From positions 55,475-119,474 of the IMG/VR virus record IMGVR_UViG_3300025889_017816: a stretch of 64,000 nucleotides of DNA, one strand, 5' to 3'. Below are positions 58,648 through 64,000 of this stretch, in pieces. The notes under the pieces were generated by a model, which was not told the DNA's origin, ran no database searches, and was given only the letters and a program-made list of their open reading frames with translations. Positions within the stretch are counted from its first letter, which is position 1; each line of letters opens with the position of its first letter. This stretch comes from a virus. Made by a program: the position numbers and the translations under genes.

Positions 58648-58953
58648 CTAGTAAGAAACTCCTTGGATCAGCTCACGGTTCAGGAACACAGGTTCGAGAT
58701 TATATCGCTTTTGGTGACAGGCGATGCACACATATTTGCCCTCGGATTTGCGCATCACCAGGGAGTTATCAGCTCGCCTACGCCCCGTATAATGAGCAGA
58801 ATGTTTGGCACAGTACTGACACAATGGGCGCCCGTTTGCATGGCGGCGAATGCTCAGGCGCTTGTGAAACTCCTGGCGCTCCTGCTGCAGCATCATGCTG
58901 CTCCCAGAATCTGTGCTGCGCTGGACCCGCTTTCTCTGGCCTACCATCTTCAT
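58648..58953 (-). CDS. Small basic zinc-finger-like early protein, 101 residues
   Basis: A basic protein with C-Q-Y-C near 45-48 and C-I-A-C near 75-78, each followed by His (H-S-A-H, H-Q-K-R), consistent with a zinc-binding HNH/zinc-finger-like fold. The N-terminus is Arg- and Gln-rich. AGGAG lies six bases before the ATG. It is the first gene of the early block next to the divergent intergenic region. Confidence 0.65.
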   Translation of the reverse strand: MKMVGQRKRVQRSTDSGSSMMLQQERQEFHKRLSIRRHANGRPLCQYCAKHSAHYTGRRRADNSLVMRKSEGKYVCIACHQKRYNLEPVFLNRELIQGVSY

Positions 58954-58987
58954 GAATTTCTCCTAGTGAGATCTTGAATCTACATTA

Positions 58988-59016
58988 AATATAGCACCGA
59001 TGGGACCAAAAGTCAA
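58988..59016 (-). promoter_or_regulatory. Early-type promoter P11
   Basis: TTGACT (59016-59011), 17-base spacer ending in TGC, TATATT (58993-58988) on the minus strand; first promoter of the leftward early block. Confidence 0.87.
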
Positions 59017-59038
59017 GACCCCAGGCCTCAGGACCCCA

Positions 59039-59093
59039 GGATGAGAATGAGTTTCAACCTCAGGTAGGCGGATGAGAATGAGTTTCAACCTCA
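59039..59093. repeat. 24-bp direct repeat, 31-bp period
   Basis: Two exact 24-base copies (59039-59062 and 59070-59093) beginning GGATGAGAATGAG, separated by seven bases. They lie just outside promoter P11, at the edge of the divergent intergenic region. Confidence 0.92.
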
Positions 59094-59116
59094 ACCTAGC
59101 ATTTTAAGGATAAAAT

Positions 59117-59162
59117 TTGCATTTATCCAGGTGCGCTCAATTGCATTGGTCCAGGTGCGCTC
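59117..59162. repeat. 24-bp tandem repeat containing TCCAGGTGCGCTC
   Basis: Two copies in tandem (59117-59138 and 59141-59162) differ at two central bases. Each ends with the same 13 bases TCCAGGTGCGCTC. Confidence 0.88.
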
Positions 59163-59231
59163 CCACCTGCGCAGTCCCAGCTCCCAGGTCCCATCTACGC
59201 TGAGCACCTTACTACCGAGATCTATACTATA

Positions 59232-59498
59232 TCCCGCAGAGCTCCCGTAGCATTCCCGCAATAGTATATGCAAAAACATATATGTGCGTTCTACCAGGAG
59301 TCCCGCAAAATTTCCCACAAATATTCCCGCGCTTTTTTCCCGCGCTTTTCCCGCGCATTATCCCGTATATAATGCACGCATCCCATCTACCACGAATCCC
59401 GCGCATAATCCCGTATAGTATCCCGCATAACATTATTGCTATAATATATGCACACGTTCTACCACGGATCCCGCGCTAAATCCCGCACAACAACCCGC
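59232..59498. repeat. Helically phased TCCCGC iteron array (candidate origin/operator)
   Basis: Sixteen TCCCGC-like hexamers start at 59232, 59243, 59254, 59301, 59313, 59325, 59338, 59349, 59361, 59381, 59397, 59409, 59421, 59469, 59481 and 59493. Within clusters the spacing is 11-13 bases, about one helical turn. A longer unit (TATA-rich, TGCACG-like, TCTACCA, then TCCCGC) recurs three times. Five of the hexamers vary in one or two bases. The array lies between divergent early genes and has no convincing ORF. Confidence 0.8.
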
Positions 59499-59514
59499 GC
59501 TGAATCTTACGGCG

Positions 59515-59535
59515 TGGGGGAATGCTACTCCCCCA
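59515..59535. other. Perfect GC hairpin
   Basis: TGGGGGA, seven-base loop, TCCCCCA. It has no U-tract on either side, so it is probably not a terminator. It closes the iteron region on the dCMP deaminase side. Confidence 0.7.
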
Positions 59536-59541
59536 TAGCCC

Positions 59542-59570
59542 TTGATTTATACCCTTATAAATATTATACT
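59542..59570 (+). promoter_or_regulatory. Sigma70-type promoter before dCMP deaminase
   Basis: TTGATT (59542-59547), 17-base spacer, TATACT (59565-59570) on the plus strand, about 100 bases before the dCMP deaminase ATG. A T4-late-like TATAAATA (59556-59563) lies inside the spacer, so timing could be dual. Confidence 0.6.
59556..59563 (+). promoter_or_regulatory. TATAAATA box inside the dCMP deaminase promoter
   Basis: A perfect late-type box overlapping the spacer of the sigma70-type promoter. It may be fortuitous. Confidence 0.35.
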
Positions 59571-59671
59571 TTGAGTACAGGACTTGCTTGCAAGTCTTCA
59601 GAACTTCAGAGCTTTCTTGCATTGCTCGTTTCTTTATACTGCTACTGGATACTATACAGGGATATTTTGTT

Positions 59672-60151
59672 ATGATTAAGAGTATATTGCGCGACTATTT
59701 TGCTCCATTATCCAAAGCTTCTGTTCCGTCATTATCTAACGGAGATTTAGCTACATCAATCTTTGTTGCGCGATATCTTTCAACTCGTAGTCGTGCTTCT
59801 AGAGCGCGTGTTGGGTGTGTTATATGGGATACTTCTTTGCGTACCATTGTTTCTATTGGTTATAACGGTACTGCTCCTGGAGCTGATAACACTATGGAAA
59901 TAGATAACGTTACATTACCTTCTGTGATTCATGCAGAAATTAATGCTTTAAGCAAGTTATCATGGGTGCAACGATATAAGCGCTCGTTAGTGCTTGTATG
60001 TACTCATCTTCCATGTATATCTTGTGCTTCTGCAATAACCAAAACGAAAATATCCCACGTTTACTACCTGGATAACTACGGGAGTTTGGATGGTTTGCGA
60101 TACTTGCGTTCGTTTCCTCATATGAAAATTACACGGGTTATACCACAATAA
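59672..60151 (+). CDS. cd: dCMP deaminase
   Basis: A 159-residue cytidine/deoxycytidylate deaminase-fold enzyme making dUMP for thymidylate synthesis. 'GYNGTAPG' (63-70), H-A-E (87-89, zinc ligand and proton shuttle) and P-C-I-S-C (114-118, two Cys ligands) are all present. The ATG at 59672 is used; an in-frame reading 28 codons longer starts in the promoter leader and does not resemble the family. Slightly shorter than T4 Cd (193 residues). It is the first gene on the plus strand after the iteron region. Confidence 0.87.
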   Translation: MIKSILRDYFAPLSKASVPSLSNGDLATSIFVARYLSTRSRASRARVGCVIWDTSLRTIVSIGYNGTAPGADNTMEIDNVTLPSVIHAEINALSKLSWVQRYKRSLVLVCTHLPCISCASAITKTKISHVYYLDNYGSLDGLRYLRSFPHMKITRVIPQ

Positions 60152-60660
60152 TGTATTTCTTATACCAGAAAAATAATGTATTGTTAATATCTAGGAAAAC
60201 TGCTCGGGAGCTTGGTTTTGCACACGAGTTGTTGTCACGGTTTCATAAGATCCAGGATTGTATATCATATATAGGTAAATATTATGCTGGTATAAGTTAT
60301 GTTACCGATGCCACCGTGAAAAGCATCCATCATGGACACACGCCTGAGGGAAAGCAGCGTATTGCTGAGGCAAAGCGAAATGATAATCCAAACAAGTATG
60401 GTTTAAGTGAAGAGCACAAGCGCAAAATATCAGAAAGCATGAAATTGGTAAGAAAGCATACCGTTCATCCAATGCAAGATCGTAAGCATCGACCTATGAG
60501 CAAAGCAAAAACGGGAGATACTATGCGCAAATCTTGGAAAAAAGATCCAAAGATCTGGGTAGTATCTCCCGAAGGAAAAGAATACAGAGTATCTAAATCC
60601 TTTGTTTTACCCGAAGGATGGTCTCGTGGACGTAGTCGTAAGCCATATATGCGTTTATGA
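60151..60660 (+). CDS. NUMOD3-type DNA-binding protein (homing-endonuclease relative, no nuclease domain seen)
   Basis: A 169-residue basic protein. Residues about 58-105 hold two NUMOD3-like motifs ('GHTPEGKQRIAEAKRND' and 'GLSEEHKRKISESMK'), the DNA-contacting helices of GIY-YIG and HNH homing endonucleases, and a later K-A-K-T-G-D-T-M-R-K-S segment resembles a third. 'VSPEGKEYRVSKSF' near the end looks like an IPA-type DNA-recognition fold. No GIY-YIG or HNH catalytic motif is visible, so it may be a remnant or a regulator. TAATG overlap with dCMP deaminase. Confidence 0.65.
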   Translation: MYFLYQKNNVLLISRKTARELGFAHELLSRFHKIQDCISYIGKYYAGISYVTDATVKSIHHGHTPEGKQRIAEAKRNDNPNKYGLSEEHKRKISESMKLVRKHTVHPMQDRKHRPMSKAKTGDTMRKSWKKDPKIWVVSPEGKEYRVSKSFVLPEGWSRGRSRKPYMRL

Positions 60661-60760
60661 AAAACAATAACAATATACTAAAGATTACCAATATTATCAT
60701 ACACGATATTGTCAGTATTGCTTTCACAAGCATCAAGAGAGTTTCTGAAAGTGCACTCAT
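60593..60760 (-). CDS. 55-residue membrane protein overlapping the lipoprotein gene (out-of-frame)
   Basis: Minus-strand ORF embedded in a different frame within the 3' half of the 50-residue lipoprotein gene and extending past it. Residues 8-38 are strongly hydrophobic, followed by a charged tail ending R-V-K-Q-R-I. An out-of-frame overlap of a lipoprotein and a membrane protein recalls Rz/Rz1 spanin gene pairs. It also overlaps the end of the plus-strand NUMOD3 gene, and no clear ribosome site was seen, so confidence is moderate at best. Confidence 0.35.
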   Translation of the reverse strand: MSALSETLLMLVKAILTISCMIILVIFSILLLFFINAYMAYDYVHETILRVKQRI

Positions 60761-60830
60761 TTTCTACACTCCAATTCATGTGGGTACATCCCGTAATACA
60801 TAACAACATTAATAATATATATTTTTTCAT
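60678..60830 (-). CDS. Small lipoprotein, 50 residues
   Basis: Signal peptide 'MKKYILLMLLCITGC' with lipobox I-T-G-C (Cys15), then a 35-residue polar, Cys-containing mature part. Its ATG overlaps the TGA of a 20-residue hydrophobic peptide (ATGA) and GGAG lies about 12 bases upstream. The sequence fits export and lipidation in a Gram-negative host. It could be the outer-membrane partner of a spanin-like pair or an exclusion lipoprotein. Confidence 0.65.
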   Translation of the reverse strand: MKKYILLMLLCITGCTHMNWSVENECTFRNSLDACESNTDNIVYDNIGNL

Positions 60831-60889
60831 ATTTTCTTTGACTCCAGTAAGTATAATAATAGAAACATTACAACGATAAACTTAACCAT
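60827..60889 (-). CDS. 20-residue hydrophobic peptide
   Basis: Reads M-V-K-F-I-V-V-M-F-L-L-L-Y-L-L-E-S-K-K-I. Its ATG overlaps the stop of the Pro/Arg-rich lipoprotein (TAATG) and its stop overlaps the next lipoprotein start (ATGA). The double coupling argues that it is translated, either as a membrane peptide or as a coupling leader. Confidence 0.5.
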   Translation of the reverse strand: MVKFIVVMFLLLYLLESKKI

Positions 60890-61287
60890 TATCTTATAAT
60901 GCCGCGATCTGGTGTTGGTTTTGGCGACGGAGTTTCATCACCACCTCTTGGTCTTGCTGGTCTATCTGGACGAGGCATTGGTCTATCAGGTCTAACATCA
61001 GGTCTGGCATCAGGTCTAGGTCTCATTGGACCTTGTGGGTTCTGTGGTCTAGCATTAATAATGATTGGACCTCTTGGTAATATTCTTGGGTTATAATAAT
61101 ACCAACTATCCATATAAGGATATCCCATTGTCCATGGATACCAAGGATTCCAGTTTCTTTGTACTGTAGGCATTGTGAACTTTCTTACCTTTACTGGTTC
61201 AACATCGTTAGTAGGCATTTCATATAGATTAATTGTGCATGATGATGTAATTAATAGTCCTACGAGTATGAAAAGCGAACGTTTCAT
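60889..61287 (-). CDS. Proline/arginine-rich lipoprotein
   Basis: A 132-residue exported protein. Signal peptide with a lipobox-like T-S-S-C (Cys17), a Trp/Tyr/Pro-rich middle (W-N-P-W-Y-P-W, 48-54), then a long Pro/Arg/Asp-rich tail with R-P-D repeats (about 88-115). Proline-rich lipoproteins are typical of outer-membrane spanin subunits, though this is larger than Rz1. A peptidoglycan- or LPS-binding role is the alternative. AGGAGGATAAC precedes the ATG. Confidence 0.68.
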   Translation of the reverse strand: MKRSLFILVGLLITSSCTINLYEMPTNDVEPVKVRKFTMPTVQRNWNPWYPWTMGYPYMDSWYYYNPRILPRGPIIINARPQNPQGPMRPRPDARPDVRPDRPMPRPDRPARPRGGDETPSPKPTPDRGIIR

Positions 61288-61296
61288 GTTATCCTC

Positions 61297-62109
61297 CTAA
61301 AATTGAAATTGTGTTCCAACCATGAATATTACTGGATTACTCTTTTTGAACCCTACTAATTCTGTTATCGGGTCAAATGTTTTATTTAATCTAAAATTGG
61401 TGTTTAAAACAAATCTATCGGTTAACTTCCAATCTAATGAAGTTCCATAATATAAATCTAAATTAGTATCGTTAAAATAAAAACCATTCAACTCACCAAA
61501 GTCATCTTTGTATATGCTGAATATGTCTACCAGTGCAAATATCTGTGGTGATATATCTATTCTTTGTGTTTCAAAGGTATAGGTATACATCAACATACCT
61601 CTTCCTACTATGTTACTAGATGCTGGTAAAAACCCATCCTCGTCTTCGTATTCTCCCCAAGTAGTTTCAGACACGTTTATATTGTATCCAAATGTGCCTT
61701 TTTTTGATGGGAACAATTCTATTAATGAAATACTAATATCTTTTTGAAAATCAAAGTCAGAAGCAAAAAATGCTTGTAGGGTAGAAATTTTATTATTACT
61801 TACCTTACTGATACCGTAACCAAACCCATAATAGTCCCATGCGGGATTTAAAGATGAAAGAAACGAGTGGCTCCATTTCCCACTTAAAGAAGACTTACTG
61901 TATCCTAGATTTAAGGTTGTAGATACTTTTCCATCAACAACGCCTATGGATAAATTAGAGGATGATAATACATCTTTTTGAAAATCAACATAGGACTCTA
62001 AAACATCTACATCGTTCCACTCAGAACTTTCATCAAACAACTCTTTGTCATTTGGGTCTTGTGCTGTTAAGGATGTTGGAATTAATAATAATAATAAAAA
62101 TTTCTTCAT
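61297..62109 (-). CDS. Exported outer-membrane beta-barrel-like protein, 270 residues
   Basis: Signal peptide 'MKKFLLLLLIPTSLTAQ' with cleavage after A-Q or A-x-A-type residues, an acidic mature start, then alternating beta-strand pattern through the chain and a final '...MVGTQFQF' ending in Phe, the classical C-terminal strand signal for BAM-dependent insertion. Reasonable functions are surface modification, superinfection exclusion or release. No family recognised. A strong AAGGAG site precedes the ATG, and the next exported gene lies 12 bases upstream. Confidence 0.65.
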   Translation of the reverse strand: MKKFLLLLLIPTSLTAQDPNDKELFDESSEWNDVDVLESYVDFQKDVLSSSNLSIGVVDGKVSTTLNLGYSKSSLSGKWSHSFLSSLNPAWDYYGFGYGISKVSNNKISTLQAFFASDFDFQKDISISLIELFPSKKGTFGYNINVSETTWGEYEDEDGFLPASSNIVGRGMLMYTYTFETQRIDISPQIFALVDIFSIYKDDFGELNGFYFNDTNLDLYYGTSLDWKLTDRFVLNTNFRLNKTFDPITELVGFKKSNPVIFMVGTQFQF

Positions 62110-62121
62110 GTATACTCCTTT

Positions 62122-63741
62122 TTAGAATGTTACAGAACTTCCGATCATCAAGTAATTTAATACTGGACTACCTTTTGATATCATCATTCTATATGCACCC
62201 ATTAGTCCAAAGCGTCTGGTAAAACTATATGCTAACCCAGACCCTACCATAGTATTTATTGTTCCAGATACGGAAAAACCAGAAACCGTGTTATATGATA
62301 TCGGACTTGTAATTAAAAATAACTGCGGTGACGATGAAAATCTAGATGTCAATTGAACCATTGGTGGCATATAAAACATGATAACACTGGTACCAAACAT
62401 TGGCTTGTATCCTTCTTCACCGTTCATTAACATGGTTAACCCACCAGCACTAACACCCCAAACACCACCTTTGTCATCAGGCAATACTTCGGTTCTGCTA
62501 GCCATCATTAGTATATTACCGTTCAAATAGGCAAACACACCTGAGTAATTGTAAACACCAAGAAGTTCTCCTTGAGATAATCCCATTTTTGTGTATGCAC
62601 CTGCCATGGCAAATTGTTGTAAATCACTCCATATTACAGCAGTTGCACCATAACTTTTATCACCCATTAAGGAACTTCTTGAAGCACCAACCGTACTAAT
62701 TGATGTTAAACTACCATCAGCATTTTGTCCTACGGTTAAGTTGGCAGCAACAATAATAGGGTTTGGTGTGCCTTCAGAACTTTCCTCAGATTCTTCTTCA
62801 CTAGATTCTTCAGATTCCTCACTGGATTCCTCACCAGATTCTTCAGAGCTTTCGTCTCCACCACCCTCATCACCACCACCTTCGTCACCGCCGCCACCCT
62901 CATCACCACCACCAGATGTATCTTCTGAGGAAGATGTATCACCACCCGAATCACTACTGCTATTAGAATCTCCACTACTAGAGTCTCCACTACTGCTACT
63001 ACTTTGTTCATTACTAGAACTACTAGAGCTACTAGATTGCTCGTTACTGGATGATGAATTTGATGATGTACTGCTAGACGATGAACTACTGGACGATGAA
63101 CTTGATGATGTACTGCTACTTGACGAGGTACTACTTGTTGATGTAGTATTACCAGACGAAGGAGCAGGAGCACTAGAAGTTGTTGGAGTAGGTGTAGAAG
63201 AAGCAGTACTACTTGCCGTACTTGATGCCGTGGACGATGCTGTACTGCTTGCTGTAGATGATGCTGTACTAGAAGCAGTAGAACTGGCAGCACTGGTTGC
63301 TGCGCTACTAGCCGCTCCACCTGCTGCGGAACTAGCTGCACTACTGGCTGCTGAACTAGCCGCGGAACTGGCAGCACTACTGGCTGCTGAACTAGCTGCA
63401 CTACTTGCCGCCGCACTAGCTGCAGCACTGGCTGCCTGGGTAGCAGCTTGTGTAGCAGCCTGGGTTGCTGTTTGTGTTACAACTGGATTATCTACAACTG
63501 GACATGGAACATATGCAGTTACTTGTGCAACCCATTTTTCTAAATCACCATTTCTTGCTTGTGTTGCTGTAAATATTTTGGATATACCACGATAGAAAAC
63601 CATTACACCAATGTTTTCCATAGGGAAGGTTGCTGTTTTTACTGTATTGTCACAAGGATCAATCCATGTAGAAACAACAACCTGTGCCTCTAGGTTATTT
63701 GCAAATAGTAAAAAGGCTAATGCAAATAATATCTTTTTCAT
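62122..63741 (-). CDS. Exported protein with Ala/Ser and acidic low-complexity linker and C-terminal beta-barrel-like domain
   Basis: A 539-residue protein. Residues 1-19 are a signal peptide (ending L-E-A-Q). Residues 20-90 are a small folded domain with two Cys pairs. About 92-185 is an Ala/Ser/Thr repeat tract (Q-A-A-T, S-S-A-A units), 185-265 Ser-rich, 265-330 Asp/Glu/Gly-rich. Residues about 330-539 are beta-rich and end '...MIGSSVTF' in Phe, as in outer-membrane barrels. The linker DNA is made of short near-identical units and is prone to slippage. The ATG overlaps the nuclease stop (ATGA). Confidence 0.65.
   Translation of the reverse strand: MKKILFALAFLLFANNLEAQVVVSTWIDPCDNTVKTATFPMENIGVMVFYRGISKIFTATQARNGDLEKWVAQVTAYVPCPVVDNPVVTQTATQAATQAATQAASAAASAAASSAASSAASSAASSAASSAASSAASSAAGGAASSAATSAASSTASSTASSTASSTASSTASSTASSTASSTPTPTTSSAPAPSSGNTTSTSSTSSSSSTSSSSSSSSSSSSSTSSNSSSSNEQSSSSSSSSNEQSSSSSGDSSSGDSNSSSDSGGDTSSSEDTSGGGDEGGGGDEGGGDEGGGDESSEESGEESSEESEESSEEESEESSEGTPNPIIVAANLTVGQNADGSLTSISTVGASRSSLMGDKSYGATAVIWSDLQQFAMAGAYTKMGLSQGELLGVYNYSGVFAYLNGNILMMASRTEVLPDDKGGVWGVSAGGLTMLMNGEEGYKPMFGTSVIMFYMPPMVQLTSRFSSSPQLFLITSPISYNTVSGFSVSGTINTMVGSGLAYSFTRRFGLMGAYRMMISKGSPVLNYLMIGSSVTF
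62800..63470 (-). repeat. Low-complexity coding repeat tract (Ala/Ser, Ser, Asp/Glu/Gly)
   Basis: Codon-level repeats such as alternating GCT/GCA and AGC/AGT units encode long runs of Ala, Ser, then Ser-Asp-Glu-Gly. This part of the gene is GC-richer than its flanks and its length is likely to vary between genomes. Confidence 0.8.
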
Positions 63742-64000
63742 TTTCTTAGTGCAGCAATACTATCCAAAGGAACAATGTGATCTAAGAAAGAATTTGTTTT
63801 TTCAGGAACATTAGGAAATACATATCCTGTAATTTCTCCTGTAGCAACAATCTCAATAATTTTCCAACAATGGGTTGGAACTGATAAACGATTTACTTTT
63901 CTTTCTTCACCAACACAACCTGCTTCAATACGAATTGTGTCGTGTTCTTCTGCAAGTTTTCTAGTGTAATCTTCTAATGACTTCCACTGACCACGATTCA
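63738..64000 (-). CDS. DNA/RNA non-specific endonuclease, C-terminal part (cut by window edge)
   Basis: The last 86-87 codons of a longer gene. 'RGQWKSLEDYTRKLAEEHD', the G-C-V-G-E-E-R spacing, 'VPTHCWKIIEIV', 'GYVFPN' and 'HIVPLDSI' follow the C-terminal half of the Endonuclease_NS (NucA/EndoG) family, where this region follows the D-R-G-H active site, which would lie outside the window. Members are often secreted. The gene is coupled (ATGA) to the exported barrel-like protein, so it may be exported too. The start is not visible. Confidence 0.7.
   Translation of the reverse strand, partial: NRGQWKSLEDYTRKLAEEHDTIRIEAGCVGEERKVNRLSVPTHCWKIIEIVATGEITGYVFPNVPEKTNSFLDHIVPLDSIAALRK

Noticed and set aside
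59091-59318. Minus-strand ORF with E-R-T-W-x-N-A repeated
   Set aside because: Explained by the 24-base tandem DNA repeat; no start signal.
59227-59433. Minus-strand ORF over the TCCCGC array with repeated G-I-M-R-G-like units
   Set aside because: The 12-base repeat spacing keeps a frame open and makes a repetitive shadow peptide; no ribosome site and no plausible protein.
60657-60803. 48-codon plus-strand ORF directly after the NUMOD3 gene (ATGA overlap)
   Set aside because: Possible by coupling, but the opposite strand encodes a clear lipoprotein signal peptide with better neighbours, so the plus ORF is taken as a shadow.
62736-63595. Long antisense ORFs opposite the Ala/Ser repeat gene
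   Set aside because: They read as pure Leu/Val/Ala/Asp repeats, the shadow of the repetitive coding strand.
1-64000. tRNA genes, CRISPR arrays, insertion sequences, integrase or attachment sites
   Set aside because: None recognised by eye; a tRNA or covariance scan could not be run, so a missed small RNA gene remains possible.

Overview
The window is a contiguous piece of a large T4-like (Straboviridae-type) myovirus genome infecting a Gram-negative host, very probably aquatic. This rests on recognisable T4 homologues (baseplate gp6, gp25, gp5, gp27, gp53, gp48, gp54, gp26/51; head-completion gp4; gp32, gp59, gp33, DNA ligase gp30, DsbA), on T4-type TATAAATA late promoters, and on passengers typical of marine T4-like phages (PhoH, HesB/IscA, UV endonuclease, radical-SAM and sugar genes). 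Gram-negative hosting is inferred from phage-encoded lipoproteins and proteins that look like outer-membrane beta-barrels. No tRNA, rRNA, CRISPR array, integrase or insertion sequence was recognised.

Layout. (1) 1-12.9 kb, minus strand: tail-fibre/baseplate genes and the wedge and hub proteins. (2) 13.0-17.1 kb, plus strand: gp4, an unknown, gp54, gp26 with a -1 frameshift extension, and a short tape-measure candidate, closed by a bidirectional terminator. (3) 17.1-22.8 kb, minus: replication and transcription genes (gp32, gp59, gp33, a SleB-type lysin, PD-(D/E)XK nuclease, PhoH, zinc ribbon, ligase). (4) 22.9-46.6 kb, minus: a nearly gapless AT-rich operon with a carbamoyltransferase, an amidinotransferase, a UDP-sugar dehydrogenase, five glycosyltransferase-like genes (six domain copies), four SGNH-like proteins, six radical-SAM proteins and a methyltransferase-like protein. 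(5) 46.6-53.4 kb, minus: GMP reductase, DsbA, UV endonuclease, tiny basic proteins, kinase-nucleotidyltransferase, adenylosuccinate synthetase, Fe-S carrier, unknowns and small membrane proteins. (6) 53.7-59.0 kb, minus: a visibly GC-richer block of small early genes served by 11 near-identical sigma70-type promoters and containing a candidate structured RNA. (7) 59.0-59.7 kb: a divergent intergenic region with helically spaced TCCCGC repeats, a candidate origin or operator. (8) 59.7-60.7 kb, plus: dCMP deaminase and a NUMOD3 protein. (9) 60.6-64.0 kb, minus: a coupled set of lipoproteins, small membrane peptides and two exported proteins ending in Phe, beginning with a DNA/RNA non-specific endonuclease cut by the window edge.

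How it may fit together (inference). Early or middle genes carry TTGAC(A/T)-N17-TATATT promoters. At least 16 occur here, and in 8 of them the TGA stop of the preceding gene lies inside the -35 hexamer. Late tail genes carry TATAAATA-like boxes. GMP reductase plus adenylosuccinate synthetase would route guanine nucleotides to adenine, which suits an AT-rich genome. The Fe-S carrier could help mature the six radical-SAM enzymes. The 24-kb cassette encodes sugar oxidation, glycosyl transfer, carbamoylation, amidino transfer and radical chemistry, so it could build an unusual glycan, small molecule or DNA decoration. That cassette and the exported outer-membrane-like module are the two most original parts of the window.
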